DNA of 64,000 nucleotides from Hydrogenophaga sp. (GTDB taxonomy: Bacteria; Pseudomonadota; Gammaproteobacteria; Burkholderiales; Burkholderiaceae_C): the NCBI GenBank assembly GCA_018333605.1, contig JAGXSV010000082.1, forward strand, positions 1-64,000. Direction: 5' to 3'. A program made the position numbers and the translations under genes. Below are positions 63,832 through 64,000 of this stretch, piece after piece. A model generated the notes under the pieces. That model saw nothing but the letters and a program-made list of their open reading frames with translations, made no database searches and was not told the DNA's origin. Position 1 is the stretch's first letter, and each line of letters begins with the position of its first letter.

Positions 63832-63847
63832 TGGCGAGCAATTTGCT
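63832..63847 (+). promoter_or_regulatory. Sigma-54 promoter of the right-edge gene
   Basis: TGGCGAGCAATTTGCT matches TGGCACG-N4-TTGCW: GG and GC are spaced by exactly 10 bases and the TTGCT of the -12 box is perfect. It would start transcription near 63858, about 75 bases before the ATG at 63933. Confidence 0.75.
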
Positions 63848-63932
63848 ATGTCTGGAACACTCCAGCGTCACGGACTGGAGCAACCAAGGGAAAGCCTGTG
63901 TTGATCCCTGACACAGATGCGAGGACAATGAA

Positions 63933-64000
63933 ATGCAAGAAATCAACAAAGTCGATCCGTCTTCGACGGGCCCATCGCATGAGATGGTGCCTTGGGGAAT
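63933..64000 (+). CDS. N-terminal fragment of a gene cut by the right edge
   Basis: An ATG at 63933 with GAGGA seven bases upstream opens a frame that runs off the window after 22 complete codons, MQEINKVDPSSTGPSHEMVP onward. The residues do not show a signal peptide or a recognisable domain, so the product is unknown. The sigma-54 promoter upstream would control it. Neighbouring genes suggest a function in alcohol or aldehyde metabolism. Confidence 0.6.
   Translation, partial: MQEINKVDPSSTGPSHEMVPWG

Larger units (their letters stand above)
63598..63932. other. Divergent regulatory region before the last gene
   Basis: This 335-base gap contains the palindrome GCAACAC-CA-GTGTTGC (63742-63757), a sigma-54 promoter at 63832-63847, and a leader hairpin with CTGTGT/ACACAG arms (63896-63916). 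No gene was found in it. The pedF promoter should also lie here on the other strand, but none is clear. Confidence 0.6.

Noticed and set aside
1-64000. CRISPR arrays, insertion sequences, prophage, tRNA or rRNA genes
   Set aside because: No regularly spaced repeats, transposase or phage motifs, cloverleaf or rRNA-like sequence were recognised by eye; a tRNAscan or Infernal run could still find small RNAs.

Overview
This 64 kb window is a high-GC chromosomal segment of a betaproteobacterium, most likely a member of the Comamonadaceae (Hydrogenophaga-like). The reasons are the gyrA-serC-pheA-tyrA-aroA/cmk-rpsA-ihfB-lapA-lapB order, the dnaG-rpoD pair, the fused aroA-cmk gene, and a dispersed intergenic repeat whose style is common in that family. 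No phage, insertion sequence, CRISPR array, rRNA or tRNA gene was recognised. Most of the window is core genome; accessory character increases after about 46 kb. Product names rest on reading motifs by eye, without any database search.

Layout. 0-4 kb: an aminotransferase, then ybgC-tolQ-tolR-tolA without tolB-pal, then a frameshifted DksA/TraR-type zinc-finger pseudogene. 4.5-11.7 kb, minus strand: a SulP transporter with a universal stress protein, dnaE, and a DUF599 membrane protein. 11.8-14.7 kb: a pirin-DoxX-flavodoxin/WrbA operon divergent from a LysR regulator, with a perfect 15-nt palindrome between them. 14.7-27.9 kb: FAD oxidoreductase, gluQ, trmB, lipoprotein, RluA-type pseudouridine synthase, alaS, gabD, LEA-type lipoprotein, ggt and an acyl-CoA synthetase. 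27.9-33.8 kb: dnaG, a 292-nt rpoD leader, rpoD, a gene-poor stretch and an OmpA-family protein. 34-45.9 kb: the gyrA-to-lapB run, covering topoisomerase, serine and aromatic amino-acid synthesis, ribosomal protein S1, IHF-beta and LPS-assembly factors.

46-52 kb is a 5-oxoproline module. A TRAP transporter (dctP-dctQ-dctM, minus) diverges from a winged-helix regulator and the 5-oxoprolinase genes pxpB-pxpC-pxpA (plus). rdgC, crcB and an OsmC-family gene follow. At 54.3-56.1 kb a sulfide:quinone-oxidoreductase-like flavoprotein and a small membrane protein sit behind a promoter with a CsoR/CstR-like palindrome.

The most interesting part is 56.1-64 kb. It encodes a tungsten aldehyde oxidoreductase of the AorABC type: a 16-Cys polyferredoxin (AorA), a tungstopterin catalytic subunit (AorB), an FAD/NAD subunit (AorC), a MoaD-like protein and a small unknown protein. 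An intrinsic terminator lies exactly between aorB and aorC. The operon diverges from a GAF plus Fis-type regulator that lacks the AAA+ domain. Next come two accessory genes of PQQ-dependent alcohol dehydrogenases, a PedF-type cytochrome c and a periplasmic binding protein. A strong sigma-54 promoter with an upstream palindrome then drives a gene cut by the right edge. Together this suggests periplasmic alcohol oxidation linked to cytoplasmic aldehyde handling.
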